A stretch of DNA of 64,000 bases from Sphingobium sp. MI1205. GTDB lineage: Bacteria > Pseudomonadota > Alphaproteobacteria > Sphingomonadales > Sphingomonadaceae. Positions 48,772 through 56,890 of the stretch are shown in pieces. The notes under the pieces were generated by a model, which made no database searches, had not been told where the DNA came from, and saw nothing but the letters and a program-made list of their open reading frames with translations. The stretch is taken from the NCBI RefSeq assembly GCF_001563285.1, contig NZ_CP005188.1:3105501-3169500 (forward strand), given 5' to 3'. A program made the position numbers and the translations under genes. The first letter of the stretch is position 1, and each line of letters begins with the position of its first letter.

Positions 48772-49235
48772 CAGAGCATTCCCAGTTCAAGCTTGGCCTC
48801 GTCCGACATTTTCTGCGGGTCCCATGGCGGATCCCAGACAAGGTTCACCTGCGCGTCCCCCACGCCGGGCACAGCGCCCACGCGCAATTCGACTTCGCCC
48901 GGCATCGATTCAGCGACCGGGCAGTGCGGCGTCGTCAGCGTCATGGTGACGACCGCATGGCCGTCCTCCGTCACATCGACGCCATAGACCAGGCCCAGGT
49001 CATAGATGTTGACCGGGATTTCAGGGTCGTAAATTTCCTTCAGCGCGTCGATGATCGCGTCATACAGGCTGCCGCCCGGCTCGCCCTTGGGCGTTTCGGC
49101 GGGACCGGCGCTCAGGAATCCGTCCAGATAGTCGCGCTGGCGGGGGGCGGCCTCTGCCACCTCCTCGACGCGCGCCTTGGGCGGCATGTCCACCGCTTCG
49201 ACTTCTTCCACCAATATCTTGCGCTCTTCGCTCAT
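48771..49235 (-). CDS. sufT: SUF-associated DUF59/MIP18 protein
   Basis: A 154-residue protein with a DUF59/MIP18 domain in the C-terminal 100 residues: ALKEIYDPEIPVNIYDLGLVYGV, then VVTMTLTTPHCPVAESMPGEVE with the hyperreactive Cys, and NLVWDPPWDPQKMSDEAK. The family helps mature Fe-S proteins. The first 50 residues are acidic and disordered (EVEAVDMPPKARVEEVAEAAP). Its ATG overlaps the sufS stop (ATGA). Confidence 0.92.
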   Translation of the reverse strand: MSEERKILVEEVEAVDMPPKARVEEVAEAAPRQRDYLDGFLSAGPAETPKGEPGGSLYDAIIDALKEIYDPEIPVNIYDLGLVYGVDVTEDGHAVVTMTLTTPHCPVAESMPGEVELRVGAVPGVGDAQVNLVWDPPWDPQKMSDEAKLELGML

Positions 49236-50437
49236 CCGAAGATTTTCCTCACTCGCTCAAGTCCCAGGACCAGCGCATCCACATCGCTGTCGTCGCTATA
49301 AATGCCGAAACTGGCCCGTGCGGTCGCTTCGACGCCCAGATGGCGCATCAGCGGTTGGGCGCAATGATGTCCGGCGCGGATCGCGACGCCCGTTTCATCC
49401 AATATGGTGCCCACATCATGCGGATGCACCCCCTCGACCTCGAAGGAGAGGATTCCGGCGCTATCCTCCGGCCCGAAGACACGGACGCTGTTCAGGCTTT
49501 CCAGCGCCGCGCGCGCCTTGCCCACCAGCGCGCATTCATGGGCGTGGATCGCGTCAAGCCCGATGCCCCGCACATAGTCGATCGCGGCGGACAGCCCGAC
49601 CACGCCGGTGATGTGCGGCGTCCCCGCCTCGAACCGGGTCGGCGGCGGCGCATAGGTCGTCTTTTCGAACGTCACCTTGTCGATCATCGATCCGCCCCCC
49701 TGATAAGGCGGCATGGCGTCCAGCAGTTCCTTGCGGCCCCACAGCACGCCGATGCCGGTCGGGCCATAAAGCTTGTGCGCGGAAAAGACGTAGAAATCGC
49801 AATCGAGCGCCTGCACATCAACGCCAAGGCGCGGCACTGCCTGACAGCCATCGATCAGGATCTTTGCACCGACCATGTGCGCAATGTCGGCGGCGCGGCG
49901 CACGTCCAGCACGCTACCCAGCACGTTGGATACATGGGCCAGCGCGACCATGCGATGCTGCGGCGTGATCATCCCGCGCATCGCGTCCAGATCGATCTTG
50001 CCGTCCGTGGTCAGCGGCACGACATCGATATGTGCGCCGACTTTTTCCGCGACGATTTGCCACGGCACGATATTGCTGTGATGCTCAAGGCAGGACAGCA
50101 GGATGCGGTCGCCTGCCTTCAACTGCGTCCCCGCCCAGCTTTGCGCGACAAGGTTGATCCCTTCTGTCGCACCCCGGACATAGACGATCTCACTGTCCGA
50201 CTGCGCGCCGATGAAGTCTGCAACCTTGTGCCGCGCCGCTTCATAGGCCAGCGTCATGTTCGCCGACCGCTCATAGACGCCGCGATGCACCGTCGCATAG
50301 TCCGGCCCATAGGCGCGGGCGATGGCGTCGATCACGGCATTGGGCTTCTGCGCGGTGGCGGCACTGTCGAGATAATGCCAGTTGCCGACGCCGGGAAATT
50401 CATCCCGCAACCGCAGCCCTTGGGCCAGTTCCGTCAT
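49232..50437 (-). CDS. sufS: SUF cysteine desulfurase
   Basis: A 401-residue class V PLP enzyme that removes sulfur from cysteine for cluster building. N-terminal DSAATAQKPNAV, ATVHRGVYERSA and RGATEGINLVAQSW are group II desulfurase features. The PLP Lys is in SAHKLYGPTGIGVLWG, and the catalytic Cys in IRAGHHCAQPLMRHLG. The ATG at 50437 overlaps the sufD stop (ATGA). Its partner SufE is encoded apart at 59275. Confidence 0.97.
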   Translation of the reverse strand: MTELAQGLRLRDEFPGVGNWHYLDSAATAQKPNAVIDAIARAYGPDYATVHRGVYERSANMTLAYEAARHKVADFIGAQSDSEIVYVRGATEGINLVAQSWAGTQLKAGDRILLSCLEHHSNIVPWQIVAEKVGAHIDVVPLTTDGKIDLDAMRGMITPQHRMVALAHVSNVLGSVLDVRRAADIAHMVGAKILIDGCQAVPRLGVDVQALDCDFYVFSAHKLYGPTGIGVLWGRKELLDAMPPYQGGGSMIDKVTFEKTTYAPPPTRFEAGTPHITGVVGLSAAIDYVRGIGLDAIHAHECALVGKARAALESLNSVRVFGPEDSAGILSFEVEGVHPHDVGTILDETGVAIRAGHHCAQPLMRHLGVEATARASFGIYSDDSDVDALVLGLERVRKIFG

Positions 50438-51186
50438 ACCAGCGCCTCCAGCTTGGCGATCGCCGCCGCTTCCAGCCTGTCCTTCGCCGCTTCGTCGGTG
50501 ACATCGTCGAACACGCCAGCGACAAAGGCCTTCAGCAGCAGCGTCTTGGCCGTCGCCGGGTCCATGCCGCGCGACGCCATGTAGAACAGCGCCTGCTTGT
50601 CCAGTTCGCCAACGGTCGCGCCATGGGCGCACTTGACGTCATCGGCGTAGATTTCCAGCTCCGGCTTGGCGTTCGCCGTCGCCGTGCGGTCCAGCAGCAT
50701 GGCCTTCACCGACTGGAAGGCATCCGTGCGCTGCGCATCGCGCGCGACGTTGATACTGCCCAGATAGCTGCCGGTTGCACGCTGCCCCAGGATCGACCGG
50801 ATCGTCTGCCCGCTGGTGGCGTCAGGCTGGGCATGGGTGACGGAGGTGATGATCTCTAGCACCTGATCCCCGCCGCCGATGATCGCGCCGTTCAGCTCGA
50901 AATGGCTGCCCTTGCCCAGCGTCACGGCAAAGGTCACGCGCCCCAGCTTGCCCCCGACATTGAGCACATGAAAGTCGCACCGCGCCCCGTCAGCAATGGT
51001 GATGACATAATCATGCACCGCCACCGCCCCATCGCCTGCGTTCTGCAACAGATGATGGCGCGCGGTTTCACCTTCGGGCACATCAATCCGCGTCGGCGCA
51101 GGCAAAGGCCAGACAGAGGCGACAGCCTCCAGATCGCTGTAGCGCCATTCTTCCTGACGGCGGGTCGGCAGAGCAAGAGCGGTCAC
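50434..51186 (-). CDS. sufD: SUF scaffold subunit SufD (short form)
   Basis: A 250-residue SufD, shorter than the E. coli protein (about 420), lacking much of the N-terminal helical domain. The right-handed beta-helix core includes GKGSHFELNGAIIGGGDQV and the key EIYADDVKCAHGATVGEL, where Cys and His help form the cluster with SufB. The C-terminal helices DKQALFYMASRGMDPATAKTLL follow. It overlaps sufC and sufS by 4 bp each. Confidence 0.95.
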   Translation of the reverse strand: MTALALPTRRQEEWRYSDLEAVASVWPLPAPTRIDVPEGETARHHLLQNAGDGAVAVHDYVITIADGARCDFHVLNVGGKLGRVTFAVTLGKGSHFELNGAIIGGGDQVLEIITSVTHAQPDATSGQTIRSILGQRATGSYLGSINVARDAQRTDAFQSVKAMLLDRTATANAKPELEIYADDVKCAHGATVGELDKQALFYMASRGMDPATAKTLLLKAFVAGVFDDVTDEAAKDRLEAAAIAKLEALV

Positions 51187-51944
51187 GCGGCGACCACCTC
51201 GGCCCCGACTACCTCGGCATAGCCTTCGCGCTCCAGTTCCAGCGCCAGTTCCGGCCCGCCCGATTTCACGATCCGGCCACCCGCCAGCACATGCACGAAG
51301 TCCGGCTTCACATAGTCCAGCAGCCGCTGATAATGGGTGATCAGCAGCACCGCCTTGTCGGGCCGCCGCATGATCGCGTTGATGCCCGCGCCCACGATCT
51401 TGAGCGCGTCGATGTCGAGCCCCGAGTCGGTTTCGTCCAATATCGCCAGCTTGGGATCGAGGATCCCCATCTGCACCATTTCGGCGCGCTTCTTCTCACC
51501 GCCAGAAAAGCCGACATTCACCGGCCGCTTGAGCATCTCCATGTCGAGACCCAGCAGCGCCGCCTTTTCCTTGGCAAGGCGGATGAACTCGCCGCCGTTC
51601 AATTCCTTCTCGCCCCGCGCGCGGCGCTGCGCATTGAGGCTTTCGCGCAGGAATTGCAGGTTGGAAACGCCGGGTATCTCGACCGGATATTGAAAGCCAA
51701 GGAACAGCCCGGCGGCGGCGCGCTCATGCGGCTCCAGCTCGAACAGGTCCTTGCCGTCGAAGGTCGCGCTGCCGCCCGTCACTTCATAATTGGGGCGGCC
51801 GCCCAGCGTATAGGCCAGCGTGGACTTGCCCGCGCCGTTCGGCCCCATGATCGCATGGATCTCGCCCGGATTGATGGACAGCGACAGACCCTTCAGGATC
51901 GCCTTGCCGTCAATCTCGTTAGTCAGCTTCTCGATCGTCAGCAT
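51183..51944 (-). CDS. sufC: SUF ATPase
   Basis: A 253-residue ABC-type ATPase that drives the SufBC2D scaffold. Walker A is MGPNGAGKSTLAYTL, the signature is FSGGEKKRAEMVQ, and Walker B is LAILDETDSGLDIDALK. ATG 51944 gives the normal start MLTIEKLTNEIDGK. It sits 4 bp after the unknown 151-residue gene and overlaps sufD. Confidence 0.98.
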   Translation of the reverse strand: MLTIEKLTNEIDGKAILKGLSLSINPGEIHAIMGPNGAGKSTLAYTLGGRPNYEVTGGSATFDGKDLFELEPHERAAAGLFLGFQYPVEIPGVSNLQFLRESLNAQRRARGEKELNGGEFIRLAKEKAALLGLDMEMLKRPVNVGFSGGEKKRAEMVQMGILDPKLAILDETDSGLDIDALKIVGAGINAIMRRPDKAVLLITHYQRLLDYVKPDFVHVLAGGRIVKSGGPELALELEREGYAEVVGAEVVAA

Positions 51945-51948
51945 GTAT

Positions 51949-52404
51949 TCAACCCTTATGCGCGCGCTGAAGCGTCCGCGCGGTCCAGAAGGCCATGTCC
52001 CGCACATCGCCCGGCGCGGGGAACAGCGTGTCGATATGCCGCTTGATCGGCATATATGGCCACCAGTCCGCACCCGGTTCAGGCGATCCCTTTTCCAGCA
52101 ATCCGGTCACGAATTCGGTCACCGGCCCCATGCGGGCGAGGTTGGGCGCCTTCGCCTTGTGAAACGCCTTGTCGGTCCGCAGCTTCTCGGTAAAGGCTAC
52201 GTCCCCGGCTTCAAGCGCAGCACGGCACTCCGCCTGATAGGCGTCGAGATCGCCGAAATCCTTGCGGGCGCGCTCTTCCAGCTCGCCCTCTTCCAGCTCA
52301 TAATCCTCGGTCAGGATACGGATCGCGGCGGTCCATGACTGGCCATTGCCGACATCTTCCGCGAAATCGGCCAGGGCATCCTGAATATCGTCTTCGTCGC
52401 TCAA
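51949..52404 (-). CDS. Unknown acidic protein inside the SUF operon
   Basis: A 151-residue soluble protein (starts MSDEDDIQDALADFAEDVG) encoded between sufB and sufC with gaps of 29 and 4 bp, so surely part of the operon. It is acidic at the N-terminus, mostly helical (ELEEGELEERARKDFGDLDAY), and has a tail with DWWPYMPIKRHIDTLFPAPGD. It has one Cys (in AECRAAL), no CxxC motif and no membrane helix. I know no function. Position suggests a scaffold accessory or stability factor, but the sequence does not show it. Confidence 0.85.
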   Translation of the reverse strand: MSDEDDIQDALADFAEDVGNGQSWTAAIRILTEDYELEEGELEERARKDFGDLDAYQAECRAALEAGDVAFTEKLRTDKAFHKAKAPNLARMGPVTEFVTGLLEKGSPEPGADWWPYMPIKRHIDTLFPAPGDVRDMAFWTARTLQRAHKG

Positions 52405-52433
52405 AATTCTCTTCCCTGGTATCTTTGGGGGCC

Positions 52434-53918
52434 TCAGCCCACCGATCCTTCAAGTGAAATGCCGAGCAGCTTCTGTGCCTCGACCGCGAACTCCATCGGC
52501 AGCTGTTGCAGCACTTCGCGCGCAAAGCCGTTGACGATCAGCCCGACCGCGCTCTCCGCATCCAGCCCGCGCTGCATCGCATAGAACAGCTGGTCGTCAC
52601 TGATCTTGCTGGTGGTCGCCTCATGCTCGATCTGGGCGCTGGGGTTGCGCACTTCGATATAGGGCACGGTATGCGCGCCGCACTGGTCGCCCAGCAGCAG
52701 GCTGTCGCACTGAGTGAAGTTGCGCACGCCCTCCGCACCCGGCGCGACGCGCACGAGACCGCGATAGGTGTTGTTGCTGCGTCCTGCTGAAATTCCCTTC
52801 GACACGATGGTCGATCGCGAACCCTTGCCGTTATGGATCATCTTGGTGCCGGTATCGGCCTGCTGCATGTTGTTGGTGAGCGCCACCGAGTAGAATTCGC
52901 CCACGCTATTCTCGCCGTTCAGCACGCAGCTGGGATATTTCCATGTAATCGCGCTGCCGGTTTCCACCTGCGTCCAGCTGACCTTGCTGTTCTTGCCCTG
53001 GCACAGCGCCCGCTTGGTCACGAAATTATAGATGCCGCCCTTGCCGTTCTCGTCGCCCGGATACCAGTTCTGGACGGTCGAATATTTGATCTCCGCATCG
53101 TCCAGCGCGACCAGCTCGACCACGGCGGCGTGCAGTTGGTTCTCGTCGCGCATCGGCGCGGTGCAGCCTTCCAGATAGGAAACATAGCTGCCCTCGTCCG
53201 CGACGATCAGCGTGCGTTCGAACTGCCCGGTATTCTCCGCATTGATGCGGAAATAGGTGGAAAGCTCCATCGGGCAACGCACGCCCTTGGGGATGTAGAC
53301 AAAGGTGCCGTCGGAAAAGACCGCGCAGTTCAATGTGGCGAAATAATTGTCGTGCATCGGCACGACCTTGCCCAGCCACTTGCGGATCAACTCCGGATAT
53401 TCGCGCACCGCCTCGCTGATCGAACGGAAGATGACCCCCGCTTCCTCCAGTTCCTTGCGGAAAGTGGTGGCGACGGACACGCTGTCGAACACTGCATCGA
53501 CGGCAACCTTGCGGCTGCCCTTGACCCCCGCCAGCACTTCCTGCTCGGCGATGGGAATGCCCAGCTTCTGATAGGTCGCCAAAATCTCCGGATCGACCTC
53601 GTCCAGCGAATTCAGCTCCGCCTTTTTCTTGGGCTCGGCATAATAATAGGCGTCCTGATAATCGATCGGCGGCACGTTGAGCTTGGCCCAGTCGGGCGCT
53701 TCCATCGTCTGCCACAACCGGAACGCCTTCAACCGCCATTCCAGCAGCCATTCCGGCTCCTTCTTCTTGGCCGAAATGAAGCGGACCGTATCCTCGTTCA
53801 GCCCTTTGGGCGCGAAATCCTGTTCGATGGCGGAGGACCAGCCATGTTCATAGGTGGAGGCGCGTGTCGCCGCCTCATGCGCTTCCAGGTTGCGGATGGT
53901 GGTGGTCTCTTCGGTCAT
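52434..53918 (-). CDS. sufB: SUF scaffold subunit SufB
   Basis: A 494-residue SufB on which new Fe-S clusters are built. Features include [81 protein letters not shown] and [20 protein letters not shown], followed by [21 protein letters not shown], all conserved in the family (quoted in part). It overlaps the regulator gene by 4 bp and is the first structural gene of the operon. Confidence 0.98.
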   Translation of the reverse strand: MTEETTTIRNLEAHEAATRASTYEHGWSSAIEQDFAPKGLNEDTVRFISAKKKEPEWLLEWRLKAFRLWQTMEAPDWAKLNVPPIDYQDAYYYAEPKKKAELNSLDEVDPEILATYQKLGIPIAEQEVLAGVKGSRKVAVDAVFDSVSVATTFRKELEEAGVIFRSISEAVREYPELIRKWLGKVVPMHDNYFATLNCAVFSDGTFVYIPKGVRCPMELSTYFRINAENTGQFERTLIVADEGSYVSYLEGCTAPMRDENQLHAAVVELVALDDAEIKYSTVQNWYPGDENGKGGIYNFVTKRALCQGKNSKVSWTQVETGSAITWKYPSCVLNGENSVGEFYSVALTNNMQQADTGTKMIHNGKGSRSTIVSKGISAGRSNNTYRGLVRVAPGAEGVRNFTQCDSLLLGDQCGAHTVPYIEVRNPSAQIEHEATTSKISDDQLFYAMQRGLDAESAVGLIVNGFAREVLQQLPMEFAVEAQKLLGISLEGSVG

Positions 53919-54406
53919 AGCGCGGTTTGTTTCTCGACTTCATCGGCCGGAAGCAACGCCTCAGGCGGCGTCAAGGGGCTCGAAACGAACGGAGGTTGGG
54001 GCATGTCTTGTGTCAGGCTGGCGATCGTGACGCCTGCCAGCGCCAATCGGATCGCGTCATTGGCCACGTTCATATGCGGCCGGACGCGGCACTCCTGCTC
54101 CAGCAAACAGTCATGCGCGCCATGTTCGGCGCAGGCGGTCATGGCGATCGGCCCTTCTACCGCTTCGACCACATCGGCGAGCGTGATAGTCGCTGGCGGT
54201 CGTGCCAGCCTTACCCCGCCGCCCGTACCACGGCTCGATTCCAGCAGCCCGGCGGCCGACAGGCGGCTCACCAGCTTCTGCGCGGTGGGAAGCGGGATGC
54301 CGGTTTCAGCCGCCAGCGTGGTCGCATTCATCCGCGCCGCGCCGCAATGGCGTGCGGCGGCGGACATCAGCACCACGGCATAATCTGCGAAACTCGACAG
54401 CCTCAT
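53915..54406 (-). CDS. Rrf2-family SUF operon regulator
   Basis: A 163-residue Rrf2/IscR-type repressor. The winged helix has [29 protein letters not shown] and the wing [20 protein letters not shown]. Three cysteines, Cys92, Cys100 and Cys106 ([18 protein letters not shown]), match the cluster ligands of IscR-like sensors with slightly wider spacing. It likely senses Fe-S supply and represses the operon it heads. I start at [14 protein letters not shown] (54406); the frame is open to 54457 but that part covers the palindromic operator. Its stop overlaps the sufB start. Confidence 0.92.
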   Translation of the reverse strand: MRLSSFADYAVVLMSAAARHCGAARMNATTLAAETGIPLPTAQKLVSRLSAAGLLESSRGTGGGVRLARPPATITLADVVEAVEGPIAMTACAEHGAHDCLLEQECRVRPHMNVANDAIRLALAGVTIASLTQDMPQPPFVSSPLTPPEALLPADEVEKQTAL

Positions 54407-54441
54407 ATCGACAAAGCGCCCTGCGTTGCGAACCATTCTCA

Positions 54442-54464
54442 AATCGGATCGAATCAATCCGATT
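54442..54464. promoter_or_regulatory. Perfect 8-7-8 palindrome upstream of the SUF regulator
   Basis: AATCGGAT (54442-54449), spacer CGAATCA, ATCCGATT (54457-54464). It lies 36-58 bp upstream of the regulator ATG, where an operator overlapping the promoter would be. The likely binder is the Rrf2 protein it precedes. Confidence 0.6.
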
Positions 54465-54520
54465 ACTCATGTGGTCGCGCGGCCCCTCGGAATCAAGCCA
54501 TTTTTGCGCAGATTGGCAGA

Positions 54521-55471
54521 TCAGCTGAAGCGGTTCAGCACCGCTACGTCGCCGCCCAGCGAACGCCGCAGCAGCGTCAATTGCGCCACCGCGGTCGGCT
54601 CTGTCTGCAACTGGTGCGGGGTCAATCCAATGAAATGCTTGATCTCCCGGATAAAATGGGACTGGTCGTAAAAGCGCCCGTCCTCGCATAATTCCTGCCA
54701 GCTATGGCCGTCCAGCGCGATGCGCGCGCTGCACCGAAGCGCTCGATATTTCCGCGCGAGCAGCTTGGGCGGGCAGCCATAATAGCGGTTGGTCAACCGT
54801 GCGAGTTGACGCGGCGACAGCCCGGTCCGCTCGACCAGCGCCTCGATCCGCGGCGATCCTTCGCCCATCAACCAACCATCCACCGCTTCCAGCAGCCGCC
54901 AGGTCGTATCGGGCAGCGGAGCCACCCATTGGTCCAGCGCGGACCAGCAATGGTCCGCGACAACCTCCGCGTCATCGACGGTTCGCAACCGGGACAGCAA
55001 TGCCGCAAGCGCGCCCTCATGTTCGATGCTCAGGTCGCGCAGCCGGTCCGCCAGCGCGCTGGCATCACCCCCTTCCAGGCTCACCCAGCCCGCAGGCAGG
55101 AGCGACACGCCAATGACGTGGGCAGGGCCATCCAGTTCAAAACGCGTCGCGCCCAGCGTCGGACCCAACAGGCAGACTTCAGGCGTCGGCTTCGTCTTTC
55201 CATCGTGGAAATGATAATTGCCGCTGCCCTGCACCATGAAGCGCAGCTGCGGCACATCGGCACGGGTCACATCCGAATAATGGCTGGCGCTTTCGGTGAA
55301 GATATACAGCGATCCGAAATAAGCCCGCAAATGTTCGGGAGGCGCGAAATAGCGTAGTCGTACCGGCCCCTGTGCCGCTTCTACCATATAGGAAAGCGGC
55401 GTCTCCGCGCTATTTGACGAAATGCTTTGCATCCCCCCGGACGGCCTGTCGCGATATAGCCCCATATTCAC
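54521..55471 (-). CDS. AraC family transcriptional regulator
   Basis: A 316-residue regulator. The C-terminal 100 residues hold the two AraC helix-turn-helix units: RIEALVERTGLSPRQLARLTNRYYG and SWQELCEDGRFYDQSHFIREIKHFIGLTPHQL. The N-terminal 200 residues are a cupin-like sensing domain (LRFMVQGSGNYHFHDGKT). ATG 55471, 55465 and 55432 are all possible starts. It reads toward the SUF operon with its own terminator not visible; the SUF palindrome lies between. Targets unknown. Confidence 0.88.
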   Translation of the reverse strand: MNMGLYRDRPSGGMQSISSNSAETPLSYMVEAAQGPVRLRYFAPPEHLRAYFGSLYIFTESASHYSDVTRADVPQLRFMVQGSGNYHFHDGKTKPTPEVCLLGPTLGATRFELDGPAHVIGVSLLPAGWVSLEGGDASALADRLRDLSIEHEGALAALLSRLRTVDDAEVVADHCWSALDQWVAPLPDTTWRLLEAVDGWLMGEGSPRIEALVERTGLSPRQLARLTNRYYGCPPKLLARKYRALRCSARIALDGHSWQELCEDGRFYDQSHFIREIKHFIGLTPHQLQTEPTAVAQLTLLRRSLGGDVAVLNRFS

Positions 55472-55552
55472 CCCTGCCGCCTACTATGAAGCTTCTTTCC
55501 GCCCGCGCAAGAGCGATGGAAGGGAGAGAGGATTTTTTACGAACCGCTTCGC

Positions 55553-55586
55553 AAAAAAATGACCCGGCGGTTTTATCCGCCGGGTC
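55553..55586 (-). terminator. Minus-strand rho-independent terminator upstream of araC-type gene
   Basis: GACCCGGCGG-(6)-CCGCCGGGTC is a perfect 10-bp stem followed on the minus strand by ATTTTTTT. It lies in the 333 bp between the AraC-type gene and pyrD, which are divergent, so it ends no annotated gene. It implies an unannotated minus-strand RNA starting within about 55590-55800, or an attenuator in the AraC leader. I saw only a 13-codon frame (ATG near 55655) in that region and no believable gene. Confidence 0.85.
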
Positions 55587-55804
55587 AGTAAAAGGTCTCG
55601 TCAGCCAAATGGCTTAGAGCCTTCGGGTCGCAGGACTCTCATAAGTCCGAATCGGAGAAGGATGATTGGATGGATCGGACATGAGCCGGTCTGAATCGGG
55701 ACGATTCTGCTCCAAATGGCGTTCCAGATCCCCTTCCCGAGCAGCTGTTGCGTTCTTGCCACAACGACTCGACGGCGGCCTTACGCGCTGGCATAGCGCG
55801 CGCC

Positions 55805-56854
55805 ATGTTCTACAGCCTCGTCCGCCCCCTGTTCTTCGCTCTCGATGCCGAACGCGCGCATCATCTTTCGATCGCGCTGCTTCGCCTGATGCCGAACCCG
55901 GCCCCGGCCCGCCCGGATCCGGCGCTGGCGCAGACAGTCGCGGGCATCCACTTCCCCAATCCGGTCGGCCTCGCTGCAGGATATGACAAGGAAGGGCTGG
56001 TCGCCCACAAGATGCACGGGCTGGGCTTTGGCTTTACCGAGCTGGGAACGCTGACCCCGATGCCGCAGCCGGGCAATCCCCAGCCGCGCCTTTTCCGCCT
56101 GGTCGAGGATCGCGCGGTCATCAATCGCATGGGCTTCAACAATGGCGGCCTCGCAGCGGCGGCCGAACGCGTCGCCAAGCGCCGCCGTCCGGCAGGGGAC
56201 GGCCCCGCGCCCGTGGTCGGCATCAATATCGGCGCGAACAAGGACGCGGCCGACCGGATCGCCGATTATGTGACCGGCGTCACCTGCATGGCGCCGCTTG
56301 CCGACTATCTGACGGTCAACATCTCATCGCCGAACACGCCGGGCCTGCGCGCCTTGCAGGATCGCGCCGCGCTCGACCAGCTGCTGGGGGCCGTCATGGC
56401 CGCGCGGGGTGCCGACAAGACGCCCATCTTCCTCAAGGTGGCGCCGGATCTGGAGCCGGCCGATATCGAAGATATCGCCGCCGCCTGCCTCGACCATCGG
56501 GTCGACGCGCTGATCGTGTCCAACACCACCATTTCCCGGCCAGCGCTCCGGTCTCGGCATGCAGGGGAAAGCGGCGGCCTGTCCGGCGCGCCGCTCACGG
56601 ACCTTTCGCTCCAGCGGCTACGCGATTTCCGTGCAATATTGGGCGATCGCCTGCCGCTGATCGGCGTCGGCGGCATCGCCACGGCAGAGCAGGCCTATGC
56701 CCGGCTGCGCGCCGGGGCCAGCCTGATCCAGCTATACAGCGCGCTGGTCTATGAAGGGCCTCATCTGCCCAGGCGGATCAATGCGGGCCTCAAAAAGCTG
56801 ATGGCACGCGACGGCTTCACCCATATCGGCCAGGTCATCGGCATCGACGCCTGA
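55805..56854 (+). CDS. pyrD: Dihydroorotate dehydrogenase (quinone)
   Basis: A 349-residue class 2 PyrD that oxidises dihydroorotate at the inner membrane with quinone as acceptor. The N-terminal amphipathic helices (YSLVRPLFFALDAERAHHLS) bind the membrane. The FMN barrel has NPVGLAAGYDKEG, FTELGTLTPMPQPGNPQPR and NRMGFNNGG; the catalytic Ser is in VNISSPNTPGLRALQ, and GVGGIATAEQAYARLRAGAS is the phosphate site. ATG 55805 gives the normal start. Confidence 0.97.
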   Translation: MFYSLVRPLFFALDAERAHHLSIALLRLMPNPAPARPDPALAQTVAGIHFPNPVGLAAGYDKEGLVAHKMHGLGFGFTELGTLTPMPQPGNPQPRLFRLVEDRAVINRMGFNNGGLAAAAERVAKRRRPAGDGPAPVVGINIGANKDAADRIADYVTGVTCMAPLADYLTVNISSPNTPGLRALQDRAALDQLLGAVMAARGADKTPIFLKVAPDLEPADIEDIAAACLDHRVDALIVSNTTISRPALRSRHAGESGGLSGAPLTDLSLQRLRDFRAILGDRLPLIGVGGIATAEQAYARLRAGASLIQLYSALVYEGPHLPRRINAGLKKLMARDGFTHIGQVIGIDA

Positions 56855-56890
56855 TCTGAAGGACTTGCAGCGCGGGGGACGGACGATAGG

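Noticed and set aside
55614..55655. 13-codon frame on the minus strand before the orphan terminator
   Set aside because: No ribosome-binding site and too short to judge; kept only as a remark in the terminator entry.
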